The notes: generated from the letters alone by a model not told the origin. Positions 43,919-54,366 are shown, numbered from the stretch's first letter. The stretch: 64,000 bases of DNA from Pseudomonas sp. A-1 (GCF_004801855.1 NZ_SSTC01000012.1:1-64000), one strand, 5' to 3'. Numbers and translations: made by a program.

Positions 43919-45300
43919 CAGTCGCCATGGGTGCGCGAGCGAACCCTCACGCCATGACGGGCACAGCAGTCCGACTCGCCGGCGACGAACCGACTGGGCG
44001 TCTCGACGCGGTCGATCGGCATGCCGCAACGACTGCCCCCAGGCAGCTCGGCAGTGCAGGCCGGCTGCTGGTAGTGCTCGAGCCACTGGCGGTACTGCGC
44101 CTCGCTGACGAAGCACTTGGCGGCGACATAGGCCAGGGGATTGCCCTGATAGGCGGCCAGGTCCTGCAGCGGCAGGGTCAGGTGGCCGGCGCCCGGGTGG
44201 TAGGCGACGAACACCACGCCCAGCGCAGCCAGGCGCTCCAGCGTCTGCTCGCCGCCCTCGCCGGCCAGGCGGTCGCGCTCCTCGGTGAGGCGCGCCAGCT
44301 CGCTGCGCAGACGCGCCGACTCCGCGGCCTGGGCGGCCAGTCGGGCATCCTGGCGCGCCAGGCGCTCCTGATACTCGAGCACCGCCGCACCGATGCGCGC
44401 CGCGGCCTCCTGCTCGAACTGGGCTCGCAGCGTCTCGAGATCGCTGCGCCCGCTCCGTGCCAGCGTGGTGAGCTGGCGCTCCATGTCCTGCCGCACCTGC
44501 TGGAAGCTGGCGGCCTGGGCAGTCAGGCGCTCCTTGAGCGCCTCGTTGCGCTGAGCCTGCTCGCCCAGCGCCTGCCTGAGCTCGAGCAGGCGCTGCTGCA
44601 GGGCCTGCTCGCGCTGCTCCGCCTGCAGGCGCAGCCGGGCGCGCTCCTCCTCGTGCTGCTGGGACAGGCTGACGATGCGCAGGCGCTGCTGACGCAGCAG
44701 CTGGGCCGCCTTGAGACGCTGCTCGCGCTCGAGCTGCTCGGCCTTGCGGGCAGCCTCGAGGGCGCGCGCCTGTTCCTCCGCGTCAGGGACGAACCACTTG
44801 TGCTCCGGCGCCATGTGCAGCTTTTCCGGCTCCACTGCGGCCGCCGAATCGTCCTCGACCAGCACGCCGAGATTGTTGCGCTTGGCGGCGTCGCGGATCA
44901 GCAGCAGATCGTTCTGCGTCGGTGACAGACCGGGATCCCACAGGTGCATCTGGTGCCAGGACACCGGGCACTGGCTGCGACAGGCCAGGCGAATCGGCCC
45001 GGCCCCCAGGTCGGGCCCGCTGCCGGTACGGTCGGCCAGATGGCGCAGGGGAATGTTCCAGCCACGGTCGGCCTCGCCGTGGTCGCCAAAGTCGATGTAG
45101 AAGCACACCACCGCCTTGACCAACAGTCGCGGGTTGATCAGCACGAAGGCTGCCCGCATCTGCTGATCGGCAAACGCCGGCAGGTTGACCACGCCATCGA
45201 GCAGGGCTTCGAATTCCGGGTAGAGCATTTCCTTGCAGACGCCGCGTTCATTGAAGAACATCACGGCCTCTACGATCTGCGGCTTTTTCTGCAAGCTCAT
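43918..45300 (-). CDS. Coiled-coil protein, conserved hypothetical
   Basis: This 460-residue protein starts at ATG 45300 with GGGAG upstream. Residues about 1-165 form a globular region. A long Arg/Gln/Glu/Ala-rich coiled coil follows at about 170-370 (EEQARALEAARKAEQLERE and similar). A C-terminal domain of about 90 residues includes AYQGNPLAYVAAKCF and paired Cys residues (CTAELPGGSRCG, DCCARHG) that could bind zinc. No enzymatic motif is visible. I know similar proteins in Pseudomonas only as hypothetical. It is translationally linked to the PLP enzyme. Confidence 0.75.
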   Translation of the reverse strand: MSLQKKPQIVEAVMFFNERGVCKEMLYPEFEALLDGVVNLPAFADQQMRAAFVLINPRLLVKAVVCFYIDFGDHGEADRGWNIPLRHLADRTGSGPDLGAGPIRLACRSQCPVSWHQMHLWDPGLSPTQNDLLLIRDAAKRNNLGVLVEDDSAAAVEPEKLHMAPEHKWFVPDAEEQARALEAARKAEQLEREQRLKAAQLLRQQRLRIVSLSQQHEEERARLRLQAEQREQALQQRLLELRQALGEQAQRNEALKERLTAQAASFQQVRQDMERQLTTLARSGRSDLETLRAQFEQEAAARIGAAVLEYQERLARQDARLAAQAAESARLRSELARLTEERDRLAGEGGEQTLERLAALGVVFVAYHPGAGHLTLPLQDLAAYQGNPLAYVAAKCFVSEAQYRQWLEHYQQPACTAELPGGSRCGMPIDRVETPSRFVAGESDCCARHGVRVRSRTHGD

Positions 45301-45706
45301 CGAGCTCCCTCGCACACGCATCCACGTCCAGCGTCCTGCCGGACCGAGATCATTTATCAGCATCTGGCGCATGTACACTGCATGACGCCTGCATCAGCGG
45401 CCAAAGTCTAGGAGAAAGCCCCCCCCCGCAATGTGAAGGGGTTGGCAGGCCATCGGACCGCCGACAGCCGGTAGGCGAAGCAGCGGCCAAACTGTGACCT
45501 GGTAGCCGGGCCGTCTGGCCGGCGGTTAAGCGCGGACCCGCCAGCTCTCGTCGACCGGGGTCGCGAGCCTGGAGGCTGGTGCGTGGGATTGGGTGAGGCG
45601 ATCACCGATCGCCGGCCCGGCACCCTGCGGCACCAGGCAACGCCGGCTCGAAACCGGCAACCCCGGGCGATCCCGGGAGTGTCGCCGCGACGGACGACGG
45701 CAGCCC
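45301..45706. other. Intergenic stretch with GC-rich palindromes
   Basis: This stretch holds the likely promoter region of the coiled-coil gene (45301-45400), a C9 run at 45419-45427, and several short GC palindromes between 45590 and 45690. Frames of 70-100 codons occur on both strands but have no start sites or recognisable motifs, so no gene is called. Confidence 0.4.
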
Positions 45707-45793
45707 TTACAGTTCGGTGGCGTCGTCCGCCGGTTCCGGCACATCCCGCTCGGCTGCCTGCAGCTCCAGCAGTTCTTCCTGATAATCGTCCAT
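45707..45793 (-). CDS. Small 28-residue ORF (MDDYQEELLELQ...)
   Basis: Minus-strand ATG 45793 to TAA 45709-45707 encodes 28 residues beginning MDDYQEELLELQAAE and ending DDATEL. It is strongly acidic with an amphipathic helix, and GAGAGA precedes the ATG. The bias toward Asp/Glu and the helix make a random frame less likely, and I recall similar tiny acidic proteins in Pseudomonas genomes. It lies upstream of the coiled-coil gene and downstream of the tRNA operon. No function can be given. Confidence 0.55.
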   Translation of the reverse strand: MDDYQEELLELQAAERDVPEPADDATEL

Positions 45794-45895
45794 AACGGTC
45801 TCTCTTCTTGTCTGACTTCATGTGGTCCAACCTCTGACCACAAGTATCAGCCTAAAGATCCCGAATGACGAAAGCATGAATGTTGCAGAAAGTGA

Positions 45896-45927
45896 AAAGC
45901 CCCTCGAGATTGCTCTCGAGGGGCTTT
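45896..45927 (-). terminator. Intrinsic terminator of the tRNA operon
   Basis: AAAGCCCCTCGAGA (45896-45909) and TCTCGAGGGGCTTT (45914-45927) form a 14-bp stem with a four-base loop. On the minus strand the stem is followed by TTCAC. It lies six bases past the last tRNA-Asp. Confidence 0.85.
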
Positions 45928-45932
45928 CGATA

Positions 45933-46009
45933 TGGCGCAGTGGACGGGACTCGAACCCGCGACCCCCGGCGTGACAGGCCGGTATTCTAACCGACTGAAC
46001 TACCACTGC
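45933..46009 (-). tRNA. tRNA-Asp (anticodon GTC)
   Basis: On the minus strand a full cloverleaf of 77 nt with encoded CCA is visible: acceptor GCAGTGG pairs with CCACTGC, then discriminator G. The anticodon stem CCGGC/GCCGG holds loop CTGTCAC with anticodon GTC, and the T arm GCGGGTTCGAGTCCCGT is canonical. It is identical in sequence to the copy at 46115. Confidence 0.97.
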
Positions 46010-46114
46010 GCGTCGGCTGGACTTGCGTCCGGTACAACTTGGTGAAGCGTCTGAGCGAAGAGCCATCTGGCTTCTGCGATCTCGAACCCGCTGCAAAGGC
46101 GAATCCGGAAATAA

Positions 46115-46191
46115 TGGCGCAGTGGACGGGACTCGAACCCGCGACCCCCGGCGTGACAGGCCGGTATTCTAACCGACTGAACTACCACTGC
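46115..46191 (-). tRNA. tRNA-Asp (anticodon GTC), second copy
   Basis: The 77-nt sequence is the same as the downstream tRNA-Asp, including CCA and anticodon GTC. The 20 bases on its 5' side (46193-46212) match those of the other copy at all but one position. This indicates a recent tandem duplication of tRNA plus flank. Confidence 0.97.
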
Positions 46192-46237
46192 GCGTCGGCC
46201 GGACTTGCGTCCGAATACTTCATTGCGTGACAAGGTT

Positions 46238-46313
46238 TGGTGGCTGATGACGGGATCGAACCGCCGACCCCCTGCGTGTGATGCAGGTGCTCTCCCAGCT
46301 GAGCTAATCAGCC
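46238..46313 (-). tRNA. tRNA-Val (anticodon CAC)
   Basis: The minus strand gives a 76-nt cloverleaf: acceptor GGCTGAT/ATCAGCC with discriminator A and encoded CCA, D arm GCTC/GAGC, and anticodon stem CCTGC/GCAGG with loop ATCACAC. The anticodon is CAC, which reads GUG, the dominant Val codon in this genome. It is first in the Val-Asp-Asp operon. Confidence 0.95.
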
Positions 46314-46335
46314 ATTTGCCTTGCGACGGGGGCGA

Positions 46336-46364
46336 ACTTTACGCAGGTAGCGGAGCTAAGTCAA
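46336..46364 (-). promoter_or_regulatory. Sigma70 promoter of the tRNA Val-Asp-Asp operon
   Basis: Minus strand TTGACT (-35, 46364-46359), a 17-base spacer and TAAAGT (-10, 46341-46336) match the sigma70 consensus at 5 and 4 of 6 positions. Transcription would start near 46329, 16 bases before the mature tRNA-Val. Confidence 0.65.
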
Positions 46365-46408
46365 CAGCCCACAAGGATTTTTTTCGTTTTTCGGTTTCCC
46401 AGCGCCCT

Positions 46409-47173
46409 TCACGCCGGGTAGATCATGCGCCGGGTCATGCCGCCGTCGACGACGAACTCCTGGCCGGTGACGAAGCCCGCCTCGGGCGACAGCAGCCAGG
46501 CCACCAGCGCCGCCACATCCTCCACCGTGCCGACGCGGCCGGCCGGATGCTGGGCATGGTCGGCCGCGCTCAGCGGAGCGGCGCGCTGCGCCGAGGGATC
46601 ACGGGCGTCGATCCAGCCCGGGCTGACCACGTTGACGCGGATCTCCGGGCCGAGGCTGACCGCCAGCGCGTGGGTCAGCGCCAGCAGGCCGCCCTTGCTC
46701 GCCGCGTAGGCCTCGCTGTCCGGCTCGGACTGGTGGGCGCGGGTCGAGGCGATGTTGACGATCGCCCCGCCGCTGGCGCGCAGGTAGGGCACGCAGGCCC
46801 TGGCCAGCAGCAAGGCGCCGCTCAGGTTGACCGCCAGCACGCGATTCCAGTGTGCCAGCGACAGGCTCTCCAGCGGCGGATTGTGCGCCTCGGCCAGCGC
46901 CGCGTTGCAGACCAGCGCATCGAGGCGGCCGAACTGACCGATCAGCTCGGCGACGCCGAGCGCCACCTGCTGCTCGTCGGCGACGTCCATGCGCACGAAC
47001 CAGGCCTGCTCGCCCAGTGCACGGGCCACCTGGGCACCGCGCGCGCGGTCGACGTCGGCGAGCACCACCTGCCAGCCCTCGGCGATCAGCCAGGCGGCGC
47101 AGCCCAGGCCGATGCCGCGGGCGGCTCCGGTGACCAGCGCCACCGGACGCATTCCTTCCGCCCGCCGCTCCAT
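46409..47173 (-). CDS. Short-chain dehydrogenase/reductase
   Basis: This SDR of about 254 residues has the NAD(P) loop TGAARGIG, the NAA motif (CNAAL) and the active site Ser-Tyr-Lys in IVNIASTR and YAASKGG. The ATG at 47173 shares a base with the metZ stop. A second ATG eight codons later is also possible; it would remove MERRAEG. Located after metZ in the purF-metZ unit. The substrate is unknown. Confidence 0.88.
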   Translation of the reverse strand: MERRAEGMRPVALVTGAARGIGLGCAAWLIAEGWQVVLADVDRARGAQVARALGEQAWFVRMDVADEQQVALGVAELIGQFGRLDALVCNAALAEAHNPPLESLSLAHWNRVLAVNLSGALLLARACVPYLRASGGAIVNIASTRAHQSEPDSEAYAASKGGLLALTHALAVSLGPEIRVNVVSPGWIDARDPSAQRAAPLSAADHAQHPAGRVGTVEDVAALVAWLLSPEAGFVTGQEFVVDGGMTRRMIYPA

Positions 47174-48384
47174 CACAGCGCCGCCAGACCGCGGGCCAGG
47201 TCGGCCTTGATGTCCTCGAGGTCTTCCAGGCCCACCGCGACGCGGATCAGGCTGTCGCCGATCCCCGCCGCCGCGCGCGCCTCGGGGCTCAGGCGGCCGT
47301 GGGAAGTGCTGGCCGGATGGGCGATGGTGGTCTTGGTGTCGCCGAGGTTGGTGGTGATCGAGATCATCCGCGTGGCGTCGATGACCTTCCAGGCCGCCGC
47401 CTTGTCACCCCTGACCTCGAAGCTGACCACCGCACCGAAGCCGCTCTGCTGGCGCCTGGCCAGCTCGTGCTGCGGATGACTGGGCAGACCGGCGTAATAG
47501 ACCCGCGCCACCTGGGGCTGCTGCTCCAGCCACTCGGCCAGCGCCTGCGCGCTGGCGCAATGGGCCAGCATGCGCACCTTGAGAGTTTCCAGGCCCTTGA
47601 GGAACAGCCAGGCGTTGAACGGGCTGAGGGTCGGCCCCGCGGTGCGCAGGAAGCCGACCACCTCCTGCATGTGCCTGGCGCTGCCGGCCACCACGCCGCC
47701 CAGGCAGCGGCCCTGGCCGTCGATGTACTTGGTGGCCGAGTGGATGACGATGTCGGCGCCGAGGGCCAGCGGCTTCTGCAGCACCGGGGTGCAGAAACAG
47801 TTGTCCACCGCCAGCAGGGCACCCTTGCGATGGGCGATCTCGGCCAGGGCGGCGATGTCGACCAGCTCGGCCAGCGGGTTGGACGGCGACTCGACGATGA
47901 ACAGCCTGGTGTTGGGTTTGCAGGCGGCGGCCCAGGCGTCCAGGTCGGCCAGCGGCGGGTAGTCCACCTCGACGCCGAAGCGCTTGAAGTACTTGTCGAA
48001 CAGGCTGATGGTCGAGCCGAACACGCTGCGCGATACCAGCACATGGTCGCCGGCGCTGCACAGGCTCATCACCAGGGCGAGGATCGCGCCCATCCCGGAA
48101 GCGGCGGCGACCGCCTGCTCGGCACCTTCCAGGGCGGCGATGCGCTCCTCGAAGGTACGCACGGTGGGGTTGGTGTAGCGGGAGTAGACGTTGCCGGGCT
48201 GCTCGCCGGCGAAGCGCGCGGCGGCGTCGGCGGCGCTGCGGAACACGTAGCTGGAGGTCATGAACAGGGCTTCGCCGTGCTCACCCTCGGGACTGCGATG
48301 CTGGCCGGCGCGCACCGCCAGGGTATCGAAGCCGGCGCCCTCCAGATCGCTGTCCAGCCTTCCGGCCTGCCATTCTTGCATCAT
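47173..48384 (-). CDS. metZ: O-succinylhomoserine sulfhydrylase
   Basis: This 403-residue Cys/Met-metabolism PLP enzyme has Lys219 in [11 protein letters not shown] as the Schiff base residue and YSRYTNPT near 67-74. Pseudomonas uses MetZ for direct sulfhydrylation of O-succinylhomoserine to homocysteine, and the position next to purF is conserved. The ATG at 48384 is preceded by GAGGAGAAGG. Confidence 0.93.
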   Translation of the reverse strand: MMQEWQAGRLDSDLEGAGFDTLAVRAGQHRSPEGEHGEALFMTSSYVFRSAADAAARFAGEQPGNVYSRYTNPTVRTFEERIAALEGAEQAVAAASGMGAILALVMSLCSAGDHVLVSRSVFGSTISLFDKYFKRFGVEVDYPPLADLDAWAAACKPNTRLFIVESPSNPLAELVDIAALAEIAHRKGALLAVDNCFCTPVLQKPLALGADIVIHSATKYIDGQGRCLGGVVAGSARHMQEVVGFLRTAGPTLSPFNAWLFLKGLETLKVRMLAHCASAQALAEWLEQQPQVARVYYAGLPSHPQHELARRQQSGFGAVVSFEVRGDKAAAWKVIDATRMISITTNLGDTKTTIAHPASTSHGRLSPEARAAAGIGDSLIRVAVGLEDLEDIKADLARGLAAL

Positions 48385-48483
48385 TGAACCTTCTCCTCGG
48401 CGCGGCAGGAAGGCTCTCGGAATGGCCGGCACTGCCGCCGGTTGTGCGGGTGGCGGCGCCCGGTGGGGCGCCGCCCGGGGGCT

Positions 48484-49989
48484 TCAGTTGTTGTGCAGGT
48501 CGATGATCGCGCCCGGCGCGCCGCCCTTGGCCTTGGCCAGGTCGTTGCGCGCCTGCTCGATACGATCCAGGTAGGCCTCGTTGACGTCGCCGGTGACGTA
48601 CTGGCCGTCGAACACTGCGCTGTCGAACTGCTCGATCTTGATCTTGCCGCCGCCGACCGCTTCCTTGAGATCGTCGAGATCCTGGTAGACCAGCCAGTCG
48701 GTACCGATCAGCTCGGCCACTTCCTCGGTCGTGCGGCCGTGGGCGATCAGTTCGTGGGCGCTCGGCATGTCGATGCCGTAGACGTTGGGGTAGCGCACCG
48801 CCGGCGCCGCCGAACAGAAGTACACGTTCTTCGCGCCGGCATCGCGGGCCATCTGGATGATCTGCTTGCAGGTGGTGCCGCGAACGATGGAGTCGTCGAC
48901 CAGCATCACGTTCTTGCCACGGAACTCCAGGTCGATGGCGTTGAGCTTCTGACGCACCGACTTCTTGCGCGCCGCCTGGCCGGGCATGATGAAGGTACGG
49001 CCGATGTAGCGGTTCTTGACGAAGCCCTCGCGGAACTTCACGCCCAGCCTGTTGGCCAGCTCCAGCGCGGAAGTGCGGCTGGTGTCGGGAATCGGGATGA
49101 TCACGTCGATGTCGTGGTCGGGGCGCTCGCGCAGGATCTTCTCGGCCAGCTTCTCGCCCATGCGCAGGCGCGCCTTGTACACCGACACGCCATCCATGAT
49201 CGAGTCGGGACGGGCCAGGTAGACGTACTCGAACAGGCACGGCGAGAGCTGCGGGTTCGCCGCGCACTGGCGGGTCTGCAGCTGGCCCTCGGGAGTGATG
49301 TACACCGCCTCGCCCGGCGCCAGGTCGCGGATCAGGGTGAAACCGAGCACGTCGAGGGCGACGCTCTCGGAGGCGATCATGTACTCGACGCCCTCGTCGG
49401 TGTGACGCTGGCCGAACACCACCGGGCGGATGCCGTGGGGATCGCGGAAGCCGACGATGCCGTAGCCGGTGATCATCGCCACCACGCCGTAGCCACCGCG
49501 GCAGCGCTGGTGCACCCCGGCCACCGCGGCGAAGATGTCGTCGGCGGTGGGCTGCAGCTTGTTGCGCACGGCCAGCTCGTGGGCGAACACGTTGAGCAGC
49601 ACTTCCGAGTCGGAATTGGTGTTGATGTGGCGCAGGTCGGACTCGTAGATCTCGCGCGACAGCTGGTCGACGTTGGTCAGGTTGCCGTTGTGCGCCAGGG
49701 TGATGCCGTAGGGCGAGTTGACGTAGAACGGCTGCGCCTCGGCCGAGCTGGAGCTGCCGGCGGTCGGGTAGCGCACGTGGCCGATGCCGATGTTGCCGAT
49801 CAGGCGCTGCATGTGCCGGGTGTGGAACACGTCGCGCACCAGACCGTTGTCCTTGCGCAGGAACAGGCGACCGTCATGGCTGGTCACGATGCCGGCAGCG
49901 TCCTGGCCGCGGTGCTGAAGAACCGTAAGGGCGTCGTAGAGCGCCTGATTGACGTTCGACTTACCCACAATACCAACGATGCCACACAT
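48484..49989 (-). CDS. purF: Amidophosphoribosyltransferase
   Basis: This 501-residue enzyme opens MCGIVGIVG; the start at ATG 49989 leaves Cys2 as the catalytic nucleophile after Met removal, while an in-frame ATG three codons upstream would not. The PRPP-binding loop [13 protein letters not shown] lies near residue 360-372. It commits PRPP to purine synthesis, transferring the glutamine amide. It follows cvpA, as in E. coli. Confidence 0.96.
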   Translation of the reverse strand: MCGIVGIVGKSNVNQALYDALTVLQHRGQDAAGIVTSHDGRLFLRKDNGLVRDVFHTRHMQRLIGNIGIGHVRYPTAGSSSSAEAQPFYVNSPYGITLAHNGNLTNVDQLSREIYESDLRHINTNSDSEVLLNVFAHELAVRNKLQPTADDIFAAVAGVHQRCRGGYGVVAMITGYGIVGFRDPHGIRPVVFGQRHTDEGVEYMIASESVALDVLGFTLIRDLAPGEAVYITPEGQLQTRQCAANPQLSPCLFEYVYLARPDSIMDGVSVYKARLRMGEKLAEKILRERPDHDIDVIIPIPDTSRTSALELANRLGVKFREGFVKNRYIGRTFIMPGQAARKKSVRQKLNAIDLEFRGKNVMLVDDSIVRGTTCKQIIQMARDAGAKNVYFCSAAPAVRYPNVYGIDMPSAHELIAHGRTTEEVAELIGTDWLVYQDLDDLKEAVGGGKIKIEQFDSAVFDGQYVTGDVNEAYLDRIEQARNDLAKAKGGAPGAIIDLHNN

Positions 49990-50014
49990 GTGACGCAACC
50001 CCTACAAAGTCAGG

Positions 50015-50554
50015 CTAGAGCGGAAAGGCCGCGCGACCGGGAAGGCCGACGGCGGAAGACGACTGCTGGAAGAGCCCGAGCACCAGATCCTTCGACCAGT
50101 CGGCAATCATCAGAAATTCGGGCAGCAGCGCCGACTGCTGCCACCAGGGATCCTGCTGCACCGGCGCCAGGCTGAGCAGGCCCACCACGATCACCACCAG
50201 CAGCACGCCACGGGCCACGCCGAAGACCATGCCGAGCAGGCGGTCGGTGCCGGTCAGGCCGGTGGCCTGCACCAGCAGGCCGAACAGGTGGGTGACCAGC
50301 GCGCCGATCATCAGGGTGACCACGAAGAGGATCGCGCCGGCGGCGATCACCCGTGCCGACGGCAGCTCGATGTAGGGGGCAAGGTGCCCGGCCAGGGCGC
50401 CACCGTACAGCCAGGCCACCACACTGGCACCCAGCCAGCCGAACAGCGAAAGGGCCTCGCGAACGAATCCGCGGGTCAGGCTGATCAGCCCGGAAATGGC
50501 GATCAGCGCGATGATGGACCAGTCGACCCAGGTGAATGACACAATGCTGCTCAC
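50015..50554 (-). CDS. cvpA: CvpA family membrane protein
   Basis: This protein of about 179 residues has four hydrophobic segments and FTWVDWSIIALIAISGLISLTRGFVREALSL, shown here as TRGFVREALSLFGW, which is typical of CvpA. CvpA is required for colicin V export in E. coli; the native role is unclear. No ATG is available; GTG 50554 is used, with GTG 50542 equally possible and giving MSFTWVDW. Confidence 0.88.
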   Translation of the reverse strand: MSSIVSFTWVDWSIIALIAISGLISLTRGFVREALSLFGWLGASVVAWLYGGALAGHLAPYIELPSARVIAAGAILFVVTLMIGALVTHLFGLLVQATGLTGTDRLLGMVFGVARGVLLVVIVVGLLSLAPVQQDPWWQQSALLPEFLMIADWSKDLVLGLFQQSSSAVGLPGRAAFPL

Positions 50555-50623
50555 TGGCGAAATGCGGAAAATAGAGCGGCAATTCTAACAGAGCGCAGGC
50601 CGGCGAGTCAGCCGCGATTGCGT

Positions 50624-51211
50624 TCAGCGCCGTTCGGGCTGGAAGCGCACCACGATCGGACTCAGGCGGTGCTGACGGGCGATCTGCTCGCGCATCCGCT
50701 CGGCATCCCCGCGCTCGAGCAGCGGACCGACGAATACCCGGTTCATCCCGTCCGCCGAGCGGATGTAGGCATCGAGCCCCTGACTGCGCAGCTTCTGCTG
50801 CAGCTCCTCCGCGCCGGCACGGCTGGACAGGCTGGCCAGCTGCACCGCCCAGCTGACCGGCACGCCGTCGGCATCGAGGCGGGCGGGCGGTGGGGATGAC
50901 TCAGCGACAGGTGCAGGTGCAGGAGTCTGCGCCACGGGTGGTGCCGGGACGGCGTCCCCGACAGGCGGAGCGGCAGGCGCCACGGCCGCCTCATCCGCCA
51001 GGGGCGCGACGACCTGTGGCTCCGGCACGACGACCGGCTCCGGCGTCGCCGTCATCGCCGACGGCATTTCCGGCATCGGCGGCGCCTCGACACGCACGCG
51101 GCGCTGCTCGTCCTCACGGTTGAACAGCATGGGCAGGAACACCACTACCAGCGCCAGCAGCACGGCGGCCCCGACAATCCGTTGTTTCAGTCTCCGGTCC
51201 AGCATGGCCAT
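50624..51211 (-). CDS. SPOR domain protein (DedD-like)
   Basis: This 195-residue protein has one membrane segment near the N-terminus (about 12-30), a Pro/Ala-rich linker and a C-terminal SPOR domain (about 118-192, VSWAVQLASLSSRAGAEEL, then YIRSADGMNRVFVGPLL). SPOR domains bind denuded peptidoglycan at division sites, so a septal role is expected. The GAGAGG site favours the first of two ATGs. Confidence 0.88.
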   Translation of the reverse strand: MAMLDRRLKQRIVGAAVLLALVVVFLPMLFNREDEQRRVRVEAPPMPEMPSAMTATPEPVVVPEPQVVAPLADEAAVAPAAPPVGDAVPAPPVAQTPAPAPVAESSPPPARLDADGVPVSWAVQLASLSSRAGAEELQQKLRSQGLDAYIRSADGMNRVFVGPLLERGDAERMREQIARQHRLSPIVVRFQPERR

Positions 51212-51226
51212 CGGCTGCCTCTCCGC

Positions 51227-52525
51227 TTATCCCTGATGGGGCTGCTGGTCGCTGCCGAGCTGTTCCAGCCAGTGCAGGGCCTCGGCCACGCTGTAGAAGG
51301 AACCGAACACCAGGACCTCGTCGTCCTCGCCGGCCAACTCAAGCTGCGACTCGAGGGCCGCAGCCAGCGAAGCACAGGCGCAGGCGCTGGCGCCGCGCGC
51401 CGCGAGAGCGGCCTGCAGTTCCGCGGCACTGCGGCTGCGCGGGGTCGGCAGCGGCGCCACGGCCCAGTGAGCGATCTGCCCCAGCAACGGCTCGAGCACG
51501 CCGGCCAGATCCTTGTCGGCCAGCAAACCGAACACGGCCAGGCGACGCCCGGCCAGGGGATGCAGGGCCAGGCGCGCGGCCAGGTACTCGGCGGCATGCG
51601 GATTGTGGCCGACATCCAGCAGCAGGTTCAGCGTCCTTCCCCGCCAGCATAGCCGACGGCGCTCCAGGCGGCCGCTGACGCGGGTCTCGCGCAGCGCCTC
51701 GACCAGCGTCCCAGGCTGCCAGGGCAAGCCCAGCAGGACGAAGGCCTGCAGGGCCAGGGCGGCATTCTCCATCGGCAGATCGAGCAGCGGCAGGTCGTTG
51801 AGTTCCAGCGGCTGACCGGACGGATCCTGGCCACGCCAGTGCCAGCCCGTTTCGCCGAGCGCCAGGTCGAAGTCGCGTCCGCGCAGACGCAGCGGGCAGC
51901 CCAGCTCGCGGGCGCGCGCCAGCAGCACCGGGGGCGGATCCAGGTCACCACAGGCGACCGGCTTGCCGGCACGGAAGATCCCGGCCTTCTCCACCGCCAC
52001 ACTGTCGCGGCTGTCGCCCAGCCACTCGACATGGTCGACACCGATGCTGGTGACCACCGCCAGGTCGGCATCGACCAGGTTCACCGCATCCAGGCGACCG
52101 CCCAGACCGACCTCGAGCACCACCGCATCCAGCGCCGCGCGCTCGAACAGCCAGAAGGCCGCCAGGGTGCCCATCTCGAAATAGGTCAGCGACGTTTCGC
52201 CCCGCGCCGCCTCGACAGCGGCGAAAGCGGCGCAGAGCGCCTCGTCGCTGGCTTCGCCGTCCGGCAACTGCACCCGCTCGTTGTAGCGCAGCAGGTGCGG
52301 CGAGCTGTACACGCCGACACGCAGCCCGCTGGCGCGCAGCAGGCTGGCGAGGAAGGCACAGGTCGAACCCTTGCCGTTGGTGCCGGTGACGGTGATCACC
52401 CGCGGCGCCGGGCGGCCGAGACCGAGGCGCTCGAGCACTGTGCGAGCGCGCTCCAGGCCCATGTCGATCGACACGGGATGCAACTGCTCCAGGTAGCTCA
52501 GCCAGTCGGCGAGGCTGCGACTCAT
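51227..52525 (-). CDS. folC: Dihydrofolate synthase/folylpolyglutamate synthase
   Basis: This 432-residue Mur-ligase family enzyme has P-loop TGTNGKGS (47-54), [12 protein letters not shown] and the HVEWLGDS region with metal-binding His. It adds glutamate to dihydropteroate and folates. The start overlaps accD (ATGA at 52522-52525). Confidence 0.95.
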   Translation of the reverse strand: MSRSLADWLSYLEQLHPVSIDMGLERARTVLERLGLGRPAPRVITVTGTNGKGSTCAFLASLLRASGLRVGVYSSPHLLRYNERVQLPDGEASDEALCAAFAAVEAARGETSLTYFEMGTLAAFWLFERAALDAVVLEVGLGGRLDAVNLVDADLAVVTSIGVDHVEWLGDSRDSVAVEKAGIFRAGKPVACGDLDPPPVLLARARELGCPLRLRGRDFDLALGETGWHWRGQDPSGQPLELNDLPLLDLPMENAALALQAFVLLGLPWQPGTLVEALRETRVSGRLERRRLCWRGRTLNLLLDVGHNPHAAEYLAARLALHPLAGRRLAVFGLLADKDLAGVLEPLLGQIAHWAVAPLPTPRSRSAAELQAALAARGASACACASLAAALESQLELAGEDDEVLVFGSFYSVAEALHWLEQLGSDQQPHQG

Positions 52526-53406
52526 GCGCTGAGCGGCTCCGCGACCGGGGTCGGCTGGTGGGTCAGCTGGGCCAGCAGGCGGGCCAGGCGCGGACGCAGC
52601 TCGGCGCGATGGACGATCATGTCGATGGCGCCGTGATCGAGGAGGAACTCGCTGCGCTGGAAGCCTTCCGGCAGCTTCTCGCGCACGGTCTGCTCGATCA
52701 CCCGCGGGCCGGCGAAACCGATCAGCGCCTTGGGCTCGGCGACGTTGACGTCACCGAGCATGGCCAGGCTGGCCGACACACCACCGTATACCGGATCGGT
52801 CAGCACGGAAACGAAGGGGATGCCCTCCTCGCGCAGACGGGCGATCACCGCCGAGGTCTTGGCCATCTGCATCAGCGAGATCAGCGCTTCCTGCATGCGC
52901 GCGCCGCCGGAGGCGGAGAAGCAGATCAGCGGGCAGCGCTTCTCCAGGGCGACGTTGGCGGCGCGCACGAAGCGCTCGCCGACGATCGAGCCCATGGAGC
53001 CGCCCATGAAGGAGAACTCGAAGGCGCAGGCGACCACCGCCAGGCCCTGCAGGGTGCCGCTCATGGCGACCAGCGCGTCCTTCTCGCCGGTATCCTTCTG
53101 CGCGGCGCTCAGGCGGTCCTTGTACTTCTTGCTGTCACGGAACTTCAGGCGGTCCACCGGCTCCAGCTCGGCGCCGATCTCCTCGCGGCCTTCGGCATCG
53201 AGGAAGAAGCCCAGACGGGTACGCGCGTTGATGCGCATGTGGTGATCGCACTTGGGGCAGACATCCAGGGTCTTTTCCAGCTCCGGACGGTAGAGCACCG
53301 TGTCGCAGGACGGGCACTTGTGCCACAGGCCCTCGGGCACCGTGCTTTTCTTCACCTCGGAACGCATGATCGAGGGAATCAGTTTGTCTACCAGCCAGTT
53401 GCTCAT
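52522..53406 (-). CDS. accD: Acetyl-CoA carboxylase carboxyltransferase, beta subunit
   Basis: This 294-residue protein carries the zinc ribbon Cys31, Cys34, Cys50, Cys53 (CPSC...CPKC) and the crotonase-type carboxyltransferase core with [14 protein letters not shown] and [11 protein letters not shown]. It pairs with AccA in the first step of fatty acid synthesis. It begins at ATG 53406 and overlaps folC. Confidence 0.96.
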   Translation of the reverse strand: MSNWLVDKLIPSIMRSEVKKSTVPEGLWHKCPSCDTVLYRPELEKTLDVCPKCDHHMRINARTRLGFFLDAEGREEIGAELEPVDRLKFRDSKKYKDRLSAAQKDTGEKDALVAMSGTLQGLAVVACAFEFSFMGGSMGSIVGERFVRAANVALEKRCPLICFSASGGARMQEALISLMQMAKTSAVIARLREEGIPFVSVLTDPVYGGVSASLAMLGDVNVAEPKALIGFAGPRVIEQTVREKLPEGFQRSEFLLDHGAIDMIVHRAELRPRLARLLAQLTHQPTPVAEPLSA

Positions 53407-53668
53407 GCTCTGTTCTCCGTAGGCCCGGACTGGCGCGCACCGGGTGCGCGCACAGCTCCTCGAGCAGATTCACGTTGGGACCACGATCCGACACGGCTCG
53501 CCCGGCAGCCCTGCTGCCCGCACGACGACGCCCGCATCGCTCGCGACCATGGTGCGCGCGGCCGCCGCAGCGGCCATCACGCGATAAATTCAGCACCGAC
53601 AGGTCCAGCCCTGCGGCGATCTCAGGCTAATGGACGGCGCGCCGGTGGCGACCGTCACATGGCCGACG

Positions 53669-54289
53669 TCAACTGCCGCGCACCGCCGCGACGAAGGCCC
53701 GCACCCTGGCGGCATCCTTGACACCCTTGCTCGCCTCCACCCCGCCGCTCACGTCCACCGCCCACGGACGCACCTGGCGGATCGCCGTCGCGACGTTCTC
53801 CGGCGTCAGGCCGCCGGCGAGGATGAGCGGACAGCCGGGCTCCTCCGGCACCAGCGACCAGTCGAAGGCTTCGCCGGTACCGCCCGGCACGCCGGGGACG
53901 AAGGTATCCAGCAGGATGCCGGCGGCCTCGGGATATTCGGCGCAGCGCGCGCGGATGTCCTCTCCCGGACGCACGCGCAGGGCCTTGATGTAGGGGCGGT
54001 GGTAGCCGACGCAGTCGGCCGCCGTCTCGTCGCCGTGGAACTGCAGGAGATCCAGCGGCACCGCGCCGAGGATCTCGTTCAGCTCGCAGCGCGAGGCGTT
54101 GACGAACAGGCCGACGGTGGTGACGAAGGGCGGCAGCGCCGCCACTATCTCCCGAGCGCGGTGCACGTCGACCGCCCGCGGACTCTTCGCGTAGAACACC
54201 AGACCGATGGCATCGGCGCCGGCCTCGGCCGCCACCAGGGCATCCTCGACGCGGGTAATCCCGCAGATCTTGCTGCGAACCACTGACAA
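53669..54289 (-). CDS. trpF: Phosphoribosylanthranilate isomerase
   Basis: This 206-residue TIM barrel has the catalytic Cys in [12 protein letters not shown] and the catalytic Asp in ILLDTFVPG, with FHGDE and GGLTPENV as expected. The best start is TTG 54289, eight bases after GGAGGG, which gives an N-terminus [10 protein letters not shown] similar to other Pseudomonas TrpF. No ATG lies near. It converts PRA to CdRP in tryptophan synthesis. Confidence 0.92.
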   Translation of the reverse strand: MSVVRSKICGITRVEDALVAAEAGADAIGLVFYAKSPRAVDVHRAREIVAALPPFVTTVGLFVNASRCELNEILGAVPLDLLQFHGDETAADCVGYHRPYIKALRVRPGEDIRARCAEYPEAAGILLDTFVPGVPGGTGEAFDWSLVPEEPGCPLILAGGLTPENVATAIRQVRPWAVDVSGGVEASKGVKDAARVRAFVAAVRGS

Positions 54290-54366
54290 CGGGACACCCT
54301 CCGGCAGACAAAGTCGCGATAGTAGCAAATGCCCCGGACAGCGTCAGCCTGCCTGGCGACTCGGGT

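Noticed and set aside
45583-45868. Plus-strand frames of 70-91 codons
   Set aside because: Arg/Pro/Ala-rich frames with no start site, opposite the 28-codon ORF and GC palindromes.
45933-46313. tRNA cluster as an island attachment site
   Set aside because: All three tRNA genes are intact, and there is no integrase, direct repeat of a tRNA end or composition change beside them.
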